NCBI GenBank assembly: GCA_022836915.1
Contig: CP094668.1
Span: 4,588,001-4,652,000, forward strand
Length of the DNA: 64,000 nucleotides
Source of the DNA: Paenibacillus sp. OVF10
GTDB lineage: Bacteria > Bacillota > Bacilli > Paenibacillales > Paenibacillaceae
Direction: 5' to 3'
Part shown: piece by piece, positions 32,360 through 41,030 of the stretch
Position numbering within the stretch: the stretch's first letter is position 1
Layout of the letters: every line of letters begins with the position of its first letter
The notes under the pieces: generated by a model
Databases searched by the model: none
The model's input: only the letters and a program-made list of their open reading frames with translations
What the model was told of the DNA's origin: nothing
Position numbers and translations under genes: made by a program

Positions 32360-32633
32360 GCCATTGTTCCGTTTCCTGGGTCATTTGGATTCGTTTGTTC
32401 GCGTCTGGCTCACTTTCAATCTTACGTAATCGAATGTGTAAGTGCTCATAAATCTCAGGGGATAGGTGCCTACGTACGACGTGACGATCATCAAACATAA
32501 GACGTATGAAAGAAATAACCGAATTATCATCAACAACAGCGTTAGCTAATATAAGATCCGCGGCATCGATTATCTCTGGACGTATAAACTCTTCATAATC
32601 TCGAACCTCAACATTGATTTTTATTCTATGATG
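32334..32633 (-). CDS. Unrecognised protein, 5'-truncated or rare-start open frame
   Basis: An uninterrupted minus-strand frame of 99 codons has strongly protein-like composition: INVEVRDYEEFIRPEI, then VISFIRLMFDDRHVVRRHL, then YEHLHIRLRKIES, ending NTRRLH. No ATG, GTG or TTG lies in its first half. One base added near 32625 would join it to LSNIIEIKIN upstream, so it may be the end of a longer gene. I do not recognise the family. It overlaps the 3' end of the flavoenzyme relic and marks the left edge of the defence island. Confidence 0.4.
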   Translation of the reverse strand, partial: HHRIKINVEVRDYEEFIRPEIIDAADLILANAVVDDNSVISFIRLMFDDRHVVRRHLSPEIYEHLHIRLRKIESEPDANKRIQMTQETEQWLRNTRRLH

Positions 32634-32696
32634 TTAGAAAGCTTGGCAGGATGAGATTATTCACGTTAATTTTTGTTTTAATCTTTAACGGGAAAC

Positions 32697-32801
32697 GTTA
32701 GTCAGGGTCAGAAGCAATCAGGTGTTGATATCTATGGAGATCTTGCTAACGGGTTTATCTTAAAACGCTGTTTATATTTTGAAAACTCAAACTACATATA
32801 A
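32697..32801 (+). pseudogene. Relic of a restriction-nuclease-like domain
   Basis: The frame reads VSQGQKQSGVDIYGDLANGF and stops at 32799-32801. GRQGQxQxGVDIYG is a recurring strand-turn motif of PD-(D/E)xK nuclease domains in defence effectors. The piece is only 34 codons, with no start. It lies 260 bases before an intact nuclease effector, so it may be left from an earlier or exchanged effector gene. Confidence 0.35.
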
Positions 32802-33060
32802 CTCAAGTTATATATAGGAATTATAAGAATTTGTACTGTTAATGTCAGTTGCAAATATGTAACATGTTTTATAACATATGATTCGAGAAATCCCCTTAAT
32901 CCATGTCATATCAGACACAACAGACTTTAATTTAGCTTTTTCGTTTTGTGTGTTACGAATATCATAATACCACCTCTCAATTGATGGAATATTTAGGTGA
33001 TTATACTGGCTGCATGTGGTACTATTTTACTAAATATTGTATAGATTGGAGTGAACAAAT

Positions 33061-34161
33061 GTGAACGATGAGGAAGAATTAGAGATACCAATTCCTGTTA
33101 TTCAGAAGAAAATCACAAATGCTGATTTACTCTTAGGAAAGACTATTGAACCGATTAAAAGATTACAAGTTATTTCCGAAGATGACTTTGAAGATTTAGT
33201 TTGTGAATGGGCTACAGGATATCTTGCTCAGACATATGTAAAGGTTCGCCGCTGTGGGGGAGCCGGTGATATGGGTAGAGATGTAGTTGCATATTCAGTC
33301 TATGACAAGAAGGAGCAACTTATATGGGATAATTATCAATGCAAGCATTACGATAATGCTCTTACTCCCAGCAATATTTGGATAGAACTTGGAAAACTTT
33401 GTTACTACACTTATATTGGTAAATATACTGTTCCTAGAAAGTATTACTTCGTAGCCCCAAAAGGTGTATCTACAACTTTAGGAGATTTAATAGATGAGCC
33501 TGAATCTCTAAGGAAAGGACTCATAGCAAACTGGGAAACAAAGTGTAAGAAAAAGATTACCATTAAGCAGAATATTGAATTACAAGGAGATTTCTCTGAT
33601 TATGTTTCCTCCTTCGATTTCACTATTATTGATAGTGTTGAACCACAAAGATTAATCGAACAACATGCTCAAACTAGATATTTCCCTTATAGGTTTGGTG
33701 GACTTCAAAAGAACCGGCCTCAGCCAGTGCTTCCTCCTGAACAAATTGCGGAAGATGAGTTGTTATACATTACGAAGCTCCTTGAGGCATATTCTGATAG
33801 TCATAAAGTAAAGCGGATTATTGTTAAAGAGCTTCCTGAACATCATAACTTTTTTAACCATTTTGAAAGGCAAAGGAAATCTTTTTATTCTGCTGAATCA
33901 CTAATGAGGTTTGAAAGAGATACACTTCCTCCTGGTGTAGATGCTTTTAAAGAGCTGAAGGAAGAAGTTTACGATGGCATAATAGATATACTTGAGTCTG
34001 AACATGAAGATGGATTTGAGAGAGTCAAAAAAGTTTGTCTAGCAGCTCGAAACCTAAATGTACCGAGTTACCCTCTATACAATTCACTGAAGGGTAATGA
34101 TTTGGCAGGGATATGCCATCATCTGGCTAATGAAGACGAAATTAAGAAATGGGTGAACTAA
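33061..34161 (+). CDS. ABC-3C defence system nuclease effector (PD-(D/E)xK domain plus ABC-3C C-terminal domain)
   Basis: 366 residues. GTG 33061 has GGAGTGA upstream. The N-terminal 200 residues form a restriction-endonuclease-like fold: DDFEDLVCEWATGYL with Glu 44, then GGAGDMGRDVV (Asp 70 and Asp 74), then YQCKHYDN (Gln 93 and Lys 95), the usual Asp...QxK core. The remaining 150 residues (PPEQIAEDELLYITKLLEAY onward) are helical and match in place the CTD that tethers effectors in ABC-three-component systems. It overlaps the middle-component gene by one base. It probably cleaves DNA when the ATPase signals invasion. Family assignment rests on gene order and motifs recalled from the ABC-3C literature. 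Confidence 0.72.
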   Translation: MNDEEELEIPIPVIQKKITNADLLLGKTIEPIKRLQVISEDDFEDLVCEWATGYLAQTYVKVRRCGGAGDMGRDVVAYSVYDKKEQLIWDNYQCKHYDNALTPSNIWIELGKLCYYTYIGKYTVPRKYYFVAPKGVSTTLGDLIDEPESLRKGLIANWETKCKKKITIKQNIELQGDFSDYVSSFDFTIIDSVEPQRLIEQHAQTRYFPYRFGGLQKNRPQPVLPPEQIAEDELLYITKLLEAYSDSHKVKRIIVKELPEHHNFFNHFERQRKSFYSAESLMRFERDTLPPGVDAFKELKEEVYDGIIDILESEHEDGFERVKKVCLAARNLNVPSYPLYNSLKGNDLAGICHHLANEDEIKKWVN

Positions 34162-34666
34162 TGGCAGAGCATTCGGCGAATGATATGGCTTTTAATTCTC
34201 CATTGGAGATTGGATTAAGAGCTTTAATTATATTATCAGTGAATCAGCCGGCTTATCTCGATTTGCAAAGATTGGTTTACTACGATTACTTAGTATTACA
34301 TACCAGGGATATCGGTGATCCCAATTCACCGGATTCAATTCACCCTGCTACTCCTCATCGTTCAGGAGAAATTGTTGTTCGAAGGAAAGCTATGCAAGAT
34401 GGGTTGGATTTAATGTACAGTAGAACCTTATTAGAAATTGTTTTTGGGGGAAATGGTGTTTCTTATATAGCCACGGAATTAACAAATGCTTTTCTAGATC
34501 TTTTTGAGTCTGAGTATTATAAGTTATTACGGAACAATGCATTTTGGGTTAGTCAATTTTTTCAGAATACTCGGATGAAGAACTAAAAGGATATATTGAT
34601 AATAAACTTGGAAGTTGGGGAGGAGAGTTTATGTACGAAGCTCTTACAAGGAGTGGTCTTGAATGA
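34161..34666 (+). CDS. ABC-3C system middle component, MC2-like (one frameshift)
   Basis: A small helical protein of about 169 residues. ATG 34161 overlaps the effector stop (TAATG), which suggests translational coupling; ATG 34149 is an alternative. It has the typical MC2 pattern FNSPLEIGLRALIIL, then LQRLVYYDYLVLHTRDIG, then SIHPATPHRSGEIVVRR. The frame breaks in the T-run 34557-34562. One more T restores FFSEYSDEELKGYIDNKLG and a stop at 34664-34666 that overlaps the ATPase start by four bases (ATGA). It links effector and ATPase in known systems. MC2 proteins have no known catalytic function. Confidence 0.75.
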
Positions 34667-36485
34667 TTTACGGCTTTGAACTTAGAAAGCTCCGAATTAT
34701 AGGGAATGATGAGAAAGTTTCAGAGGTTTCGTTTAAGAGTGGATTGAATGTGATTGCAGGCCCGTCGAATACAGGGAAAACTTATATTTTTGAATGTATT
34801 AACTTTATGTTAGGTGGTACCGAGTTACCTGAACCCATCGATGAAGCTAAGGAGTATCACACTGTCCAGCTTGAGATAATCAGCCGTAATAACCAAGTCT
34901 ATACTCTTGAGAGAGAACTGACAGGGGAAAAGTTAAAAAATATAACTCAGCTATTTCGGAAATTGAATCTAATAGCAAATTTACAGAATTAGCTCAAAAG
35001 CATGCGAAGAAAGAAAGCGTATCCAGTTTTCTCATGAAGTTGTCTGGCTTTATAAACACAGAGTTATTTGTAATTAAAAACAAGGGAACTAAGGAAACTC
35101 AAAGGTTCAGCTACCGTAGTTTTAACGATTATATTCTTATTAATGAGGTTGAGATCATTTCAAAGAACTCACCAATTCAATCTAAAAATAACAACCAAAC
35201 CGCAGAGGAATCTATTTTTAAGCTTATCATCTCAAATAAAGATGATTCTGTAACACGAAATACAGTAAAGACTGACAACCAAAATGGTTTTTTTAATGCT
35301 CAAATAGATATTATTAATAAACTAATTTTGGATATAGAAGCGGAAATTAAATTATTAGAATTGCCACAGAGTGACCACAATTTATCTGAAGATATTGAAC
35401 AGTTGTTATTAAAACGGAGTGGATTAAGTTCGGAAATCGAAACATTAACGGAAAAACGTAAGATCTTCTGGGAGAATATTCAAAGTAATGAGTCTAGGCT
35501 ACTCTCTACTAATCAATTAATCAAGAGATTTTATCTCCTGAAAGAACAATATGAGACTGACATTAAAAGGTTATCATTCTTGATTGAAGGGGATCATTAC
35601 TTTTCGATGTTAGACTTTGAAAGGTGTCCTCATTGTAATCAACTAATTACAAATACAGAAGATTGCGACCACGTAGAAATTAAACAAAGGAAGGACTCAT
35701 ATACGAAAGAACTTCTTAAAATAAATAGTCATCTTAAAGACCTTAATGATGCACTTGAGTCTATGGAAGGTGAAAAAGCTTTACTGTTAGAATCAACCTT
35801 AGATGTTAATCTAAAGTATGAAGAAATAAGTATTAAACTCGATGAGCAACTCTCTCCAAAGATACTATTCATTCAAGAGGAATTGACAGCATTTCTAAAA
35901 AAGCAAAAAAACATAATTGAATATTCTGGTTTTCGATCATCGATTGAAAAACTGATGAATGAAAGAGAATTAATAGCAAGTAAATTAGTTTTAACAAAAG
36001 TAGACGAACAGAATCAAACTGTTGAAATGGACTACACTGGATTAATAGCTGAATTGTGTGTGCATATACAAAGATTTTTGACTGATTGGAACTTTCCGGA
36101 TTCTTCTACTGTTGATTTTGATCCTAAAAATAAAGATGTTCTTATATCAGGAAAAGCAAGGAGGTTATTTGGAAAAGGATACCGATCTATTAGTTATGGA
36201 GCCTTTATTATAGGATTAATGGAATATTGTATTAGTAGCGCTTTGCCTCACCCAGGATTTGTTGTCCTTGATTCCCCTGTAACCTCCTATAAGGAACAAG
36301 ATGAAAACGAAGATAAGACGCCTGAAGAACTGCAAAACAAATTTTTTGAAGAATTAGCTCAAACAAAACGACAAGTAATTATATTGGAAAATAAAAAACC
36401 TCCAATATCTATTTTAAAAAAAATAAATTACATTGAGTTTACAAAAAACAAAGAAGTAGGGAGATATGGTTTCTTTAATGTATAA
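34663..36485 (+). CDS. ABC-3C system ABC ATPase (SMC/Rad50-like, one frameshift)
   Basis: About 608 residues after repair. Walker A is GPSNTGKT at residues 33-40. A long coiled-coil middle carries a zinc-hook-like motif CPHCNQLI followed by CDH. The C-terminus has KGYRSISYGAFIIGL (signature-like) and FVVLDSPVTSYK (Walker B). The frame breaks in the A-run 34935-34940; one more A gives KLKKYNSAISEIESN. The layout is that of Rad50/SMC-type ATPases used as sensors in ABC-3C conflict systems. It is tightly coupled to the two upstream genes and followed by a terminator. Confidence 0.8.
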
Positions 36486-36868
36486 CAGCTTGTATTTCTT
36501 TCAATTAACAATTCTTTTTAATGTTTGTTATTGGGAAATGTGATGAGTATAAGCTGGTATGAACTCACTATCGAGACATGAGATTGAATAAAATTTTCTT
36601 GAACCGTTAAACCGTTGATCTGAAAATGATCGACGTTTTTTTGTGAAAAGGGGCTAATTAATAAAACGTTGTTACATTTATTTATAACAACAACAATCAA
36701 CTATGCGATAGGCATTTTGACTTATTACGTTTGTTATTTTGCTATGGTAATTAAAATCTCTACTGGAGAAGAAGTTGTTACTGGTGGAGTTCAAATAATG
36801 GCGAAGCTGGTGACTTAGTATGATTTGAATCCATCACTTCCTCGTATACCTAATATAAATATTTACCT
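36486..36868. other. Intergenic region after the ABC-3C operon
   Basis: It contains the operon terminator (36613-36642). A short frame reading VIKISTGEEVVTGG near 36750-36815 has no start and is not assigned. Nothing else is seen until the LexA-type promoter. Confidence 0.3.
36613..36642 (+). terminator. Terminator downstream of the ABC-3C operon
   Basis: CGTTGATC (36613-36620) pairs with GATCGACG (36628-36635), one G-U, followed by seven T. Confidence 0.7.
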
Positions 36869-36869
36869 C

Positions 36870-36918
36870 TTGCACAAAGAACGTATGTTCGTTTTATAAT
36901 ATATACAAACATACGTTC
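36870..36918 (+). promoter_or_regulatory. Promoter with two LexA (SOS) boxes
   Basis: GAAC-GTAT-GTTC (36879-36890) is a perfect GAAC-N4-GTTC box of the Bacillus LexA/DinR type. A weaker one, AAAC-ATAC-GTTC, is at 36907-36918. They bracket TATAAT (36895-36900), with TTGCAC at 36870-36875 as a possible -35 with a 19-base spacer. Such paired boxes give tight SOS control. The gene behind it is a truncated Y-family polymerase. Confidence 0.65.
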
Positions 36919-36941
36919 TTAAATGTACAGGAGTGATTTCA

Positions 36942-37039
36942 GTGTTGGCTAAGCAACGAACCATTATGCTCCTCTCGATATGCAGTCGTTTTATGCTTCA
37001 GTTGTCGAGGGACAAGAACATCGTTCGATTTCCGATTAG
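36942..37039 (+). pseudogene. Truncated Y-family DNA polymerase (UvrX/DinB type) start
   Basis: GTG 36942, with AGGAG upstream, opens MLAKQRTIMLL. After a one- or two-base slip it reads DMQSFYASVVEG, the metal-binding N-terminal motif of UvrX/DinB error-prone polymerases. The frame then runs out at TAG 37037-37039 and the remaining roughly 390 residues are absent. The break falls where a GGACAAGAAC repeat begins (37010), so an insertion or recombination event may have cut the gene. Confidence 0.6.
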
Positions 37040-37217
37040 GTGTATATCTAAACATTACGCACACGCACTTACAAGTTCATTAAATACCCATAATACATAA
37101 CAATGTTCAAATAGTTAAAGGAAAACTGACACGATGAGAGGTTAAACATGGTCGGCTAGGCATTAAACAAGCGAAATATCAGACTGAAACTGGCAGTTGA
37201 GAACAAGAACTTGTACC
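37010..37217. repeat. Left-side copies of a GGACAAGAAC-type repeat
   Basis: GGACAAGAAC lies at 37010-37019 and GAACAAGAACTTGTACC at 37201-37217. A weaker form, GGGACATGAAC, is near 37229. The second copy is the near reverse complement of the direct repeats at 40547-40587, so inverted copies flank a segment of about 3.3 kb. Short multiple terminal repeats of this kind occur at ends of IS21-like elements; no transposase was found inside. Confidence 0.4.
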
Positions 37218-37282
37218 GATTGCCGAGAGGGACATGAACAAACGACCTCATTCCCACGCCGATAGGTGTCCAATGGAGAGAG

Positions 37283-37501
37283 TTGTACTTTGTTTACCTA
37301 GATAAAGATCTTAATCCAGCGGAAGCTTGGAAAATCAAACCTACTTATAGGGTTGCTTTTTTAACCTACCTTAGTGGAGTCACAAGTAGGAAAATCACAA
37401 TCCAAGAACCAGGTAAGAAGCAATCAGGAACACGGGAATTGCTTGTAAATAAAGTTCGATATTCAACAGATATTACTACCGAGCTTCTAAAGTTAATGTA
37501 A
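37283..37501 (+). CDS. Short protein of unknown function, probably a gene fragment
   Basis: 72 residues from TTG 37283 (GGAGAG six bases upstream), reading YFVYLDKDLNPAEAWKIKPT and later TSRKITIQEPGKKQSGTREL. The same frame is open for another 16 codons upstream (DLIPTPIGVQWREL), so this is more likely the C-terminal end of a longer protein than a complete small gene. The family is not recognised. It is followed by a weak terminator. Confidence 0.4.
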   Translation: MYFVYLDKDLNPAEAWKIKPTYRVAFLTYLSGVTSRKITIQEPGKKQSGTRELLVNKVRYSTDITTELLKLM

Positions 37502-37530
37502 GTGGAGTGAGTTAGAGAACCACAAGAAGG

Positions 37531-37562
37531 GGCTGTCCTAAACAGGTAGCCGTATTTTTATT
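37531..37562 (+). terminator. Weak hairpin terminator
   Basis: GGCTGTC and the facing arm ending GTAGCC (37531-37551) form an imperfect stem with G-U pairs, followed by GTATTTTTATTT. Confidence 0.35.
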
Positions 37563-37674
37563 TCCATTGAGCGTGGATCTTGTCGGTTCTTGCTTTCGGG
37601 GCAGGAGTTAAGTCCCTCTCTGGTGAATATTTAAATATGCTAATGCATGTGAAATCAACGTATGGAGTGATCGT

Positions 37675-40471
37675 ATGACATCGAAGATTAATTGTCCGCT
37701 TTGCGGTAATGAAGCAGGACAAATGAAAGACAGGTCAGATGTTTACCTGATAAACTGCCCGAATTGTGGTGACTTCCAGATCACCCACGAGTGCTTAGAG
37801 GATTTGCCTGCTGAACGAAAACTTCTACCACAGTTGATGAAGGTATCGGCATTCACTTGATACCGCACAATCAACAAAGAGCCGGTAGCAACACTATTCA
37901 TCGGTAATCCTAACGGCTATACAGAGGGGTATACGATTCATCAAATCGTTGATCAGTTCCCCTCAGTACCGAAACGCAAAATAAGAGCTCTGCAGAATCT
38001 TCAGGCTCTTTCGAAATATTGGGGTGATGCAGTAGCAATTGAACGCAGGGACTACTCTGTATTCTTCCCTGAGGTAAACGAAGAACAGCCGAGCTTGATG
38101 ATGGTACGTACTTTAGTCGAAGAAGGCTTAGTCACTGGTGAGGTGAAGTTCCCGACACAACTTACGTTATTGGAAAAGGGCTATTCGCTCTTGAGGGATC
38201 AAGCAGTTCCTGCAGCTCCATCGCCAGCATCTAAAGCTCCTGTAATAGAGGAGCCGACTCCAGTCGCAACTCAACCAAGTAAGTTGGATGGTTTGCATCC
38301 GAGAGTGTTGGGGGTCGCCAAAAGGCTTTTCGAAGATGGGCATTATCGTTCGGCTGTCCTCGATACTTATGTAGCGTTGGATAATGATGTTCAGCTAAAA
38401 AGTAGGCTACAACATGTTGGTACAGAACTAATGCAAAAGCTTTTACAATTAATAATAAGAAGGGGACTACTGAGAGGGCAACTATTCTTAAGGTAGCTGG
38501 CGGTGATGACCCACAACAAGGTACCATGTGGTTATTCTCTGGCGCTGTGATGGGAATTCGGAACGTCTTAGCACATGACTATACGATACATCCAACAGAG
38601 CAGGAAGCGTTAGAACAACTTTACTTTGCATCGATGTTGTTCAGTAGACTCGATAGGGCTATGAATGTTGAAGCGGAGCAACTCATTGCTGAGATTACTC
38701 AGCTGAGTTTCAAGCTTGACGGAAATAATTGCTACTCTTACGCATCACAAATAAGAGGATTCCTTGCTTCTTCGAGTGATTATGTTGATGCTGAACTGCA
38801 GAGGATCTGTTTCGGTAAGATCTTTGAATTAATTAAAAGTACCTTTTTCAATGACCAAAATGTGGGTATCGATTTGTTATTAGAGTTGGATTCATCAATC
38901 TTTGAGCTCATTACTTTTGAAGAGCATATCGAGTTGATCTGCGCCATTTATAAGACAATTTGTGGTAAATTTAAGTCTCACTCTGCGTTAGCCTTAATTG
39001 AGGATGGATTTGAGCCTATAACAAAGAGTTTGAAACTGTTTCAGAATCATCTGCTCTCTAGCGATGAAGCGCTTCAAAGTGTATTAAAAAAGATTGAGTG
39101 TAATGATGACTTTTTAAGGTCAATTACGCACAATTCTGGTTTAGAGTTTATGGTCGCATTCCTCCAAAAAGTAGTCGATAATGAGTTCGTGTTGAGAAGG
39201 AATGACTTGAGTTCTCTCAGTTATGAATTGAATCGCGTAGGAAAAAAAGGTCTTGAAGAATTGACTGAAAAAATCAACACGATGAACGAGCATTGGTTTT
39301 ACAAAGACCTGCATTGGTGTGAACGTTGTTTAAGCGGGGGATATCATTCTTGGTTTCATCAGTTTAAACTCTTTGACGAATGTGTATTTCATAAGAGTAA
39401 TTTGCTTAACTCATGCCCTAAATGTAGAGGGAAAATACCATTCTTGTTAACAAACAAACAATTGGATCATGCATTTATGTGTAAGTGTGGGCATTCTCTC
39501 GCACACTTACATTCATCTAGTTGGAATGAATGGATGGGACCGAACCATCTAGACCAAAATATACTCCGATGGCTTCAAAACTCAGATGATAATAAAAATC
39601 AGTTCAAATGGATCATTCATGCACAACACTGCAACTTAAAATCGTTAATCAAAGCTTCTCCAGAGGAAACTATTGAATTTGACGATTCTAACCCTATTCA
39701 GCATGATCAATATTTTTCCAGCCCATTCCAAAATAAATTATTACGTGTTTGTTCCGCTGCATACCAGAGAGTAGAAGAAGAACTACTAACAACTGTATTG
39801 GAGGAACATAGACATTGTATTTCTCAACTAATGGAACTCAAAAAAACAGATGAATTAGCTGATTTCCCGACTATATGTACATATGCATATGCCTATGTAT
39901 TTTGGAGAAAATCTCTGTTGAACAAAGAGTATTTTTACTGTGATACCCTGTGTAGAACAGTAGATAATGATTCTTTTTATAGAGGACCATTGATCATAAG
40001 AGATCACTTAGAATACTTTGCGGACCAAATCATTAGTTATCAAATGAGAAGTGCAGGGGGATTAATCAAAACGTATTATTCTGGGTATTAGAAAAGATAA
40101 TAACTAAATTTAGTGCAAACTTTTTTATTGATTGGTTGAAAGTTGCAGGCGAAAGAAGTATGGAAGCCAGTGTACCTCAATGGAACGAAATTGAACAACT
40201 AAGAGATAACAGTTTCCCAAACATAGCAATAAAATATATTAAATGTGAAAATTCTTCATCATGCTCAATTGAGTTTTATCATCTAGATGAAATTCAATCG
40301 GGATCTAAATGGAAATGTCCGCATCAGGATGAGCGTAACAAAGAAGAGATTAAATCCATGAAATCTTTTACACCTCAGAAAATCGCAATGCTCGTTATGA
40401 GTAACCCTAATGAGGAGAACTTAAAGCTACAAAAGTCAGTAGATAAATATGTGAAAAGATTAAGTTTTTAA
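37675..40471 (+). CDS. Zinc-ribbon / HEPN (TIGR02391, Ymh-like) / TniQ-like zinc protein (broken by one stop and two frameshifts)
   Basis: Joining four pieces gives one protein of about 932 residues. In order: a zinc ribbon (CPLCGNEAGQ then CPNCG, residues 6-36); a linker; a TIGR02391/Ymh-type HEPN domain starting LHPRVLGVAKRLFEDGHYRS; then GIRNVLAHD, whose R-x4-H is the HEPN RNase motif (Arg codon 38559); a helical middle; a TniQ-like zinc module (HWCERCLSGG, CVFHK, CPKCRGK, MCKCGHSLAHLH); and a C-terminal tail with three more Cys. The breaks are TGA 37858-37860 in frame, one base lost near 38439, and one A short at 40068-40071. The repaired tail runs on to 40471. Domain order suggests a nucleic-acid-binding toxin or effector. 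I know of no described protein with this combination. It ends at a strong terminator. Confidence 0.6.
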
Positions 40472-40513
40472 ACCCGTTAATTTTCGATTGATGAAAACTT
40501 AACGGGTTTTTTT
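40471..40513 (+). terminator. Strong Rho-independent terminator
   Basis: AACCCGTTAA (40471-40480) pairs perfectly with TTAACGGGTT (40499-40508), followed by five T. Confidence 0.85.
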
Positions 40514-40546
40514 ATTTAGAATGAAGAGAAGAACCAATCGTTAATG

Positions 40547-40587
40547 GGTACAAGTTCTTGTCCTTTAACGGTACAAGTTTTTGTCCT
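40547..40587. repeat. Tandem pair of 18-base direct repeats
   Basis: GGTACAAGTTCTTGTCCT (40547-40564) and GGTACAAGTTTTTGTCCT (40570-40587) differ at one base and are separated by TTAAC. The inverted form is at 37201-37217. Together they bracket the HEPN/TniQ-like gene. Confidence 0.6.
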
Positions 40588-40792
40588 CCGACATTTACAT
40601 GGTGGGATGATTTAGATCTTATAGTAAAATCGATCTATATACATATGTACAAAATACGAGTTTTGTGAAACAGTATTAATAGTTAGTTAATTAACTCACT
40701 GACTGTGCACTGTACTCTGACTGGGTATTAACTTCTTTTTTAACTTTGTCATCTTCTTTTTGATTACTACAATCAAACCGTTGTTCGATCCA

Positions 40793-40866
40793 TTCATATG
40801 GATAAATGTGGCTTTCTTAATTTATTACCCCCGAGAACTTTTCAATTTCATATGGATAAATATGTG
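40793..40866. repeat. Direct repeat pair
   Basis: TTCATATGGATAAATGTG (40793-40810) and TTCATATGGATAAATATGTG (40847-40866) differ by two inserted bases. They encode a repeated SHIYPYE on the minus strand. Confidence 0.5.
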
Positions 40867-40932
40867 ATCTGTATACAAATCACAATAACATATCTAATAT
40901 CGCATCTTCACAATTCAGCTATCCAATCTATC

Positions 40933-40984
40933 CCAATATAATATGCACCCATTTTAGTTTTAAAATGAGCACATATTATATTGG
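40933..40984. repeat. Long imperfect inverted repeat (hairpin)
   Basis: The left arm CCAATATAATATGCACCC and the right arm, read on the other strand as CCAATATAATATGTGCTC, continue into CATTTTA on both sides: about 24-base arms with few mismatches around a GTTT loop. There is no T-tract, so it is not a standard terminator. A miniature element or a palindromic protein site are options. Confidence 0.5.
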
Positions 40985-41030
40985 ATACTAAATCTGAATC
41001 GAATTCTTTTAATCTGATCCTACGTCATTT

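Larger units (their letters stand above)
40588..41030. other. Intergenic region with repeats and a minus-strand coding relic
   Basis: No complete gene. On the minus strand a frame reads ESHIYPYEWIEQRFDCSNQK and stops near 40690. A second, shorter copy, RSHIYPYEIEKFSGV, lies just upstream of it. The DNA direct repeat at 40793/40847 is the cause. The family is not recognised. A long inverted repeat is at 40933-40984. Confidence 0.35.
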
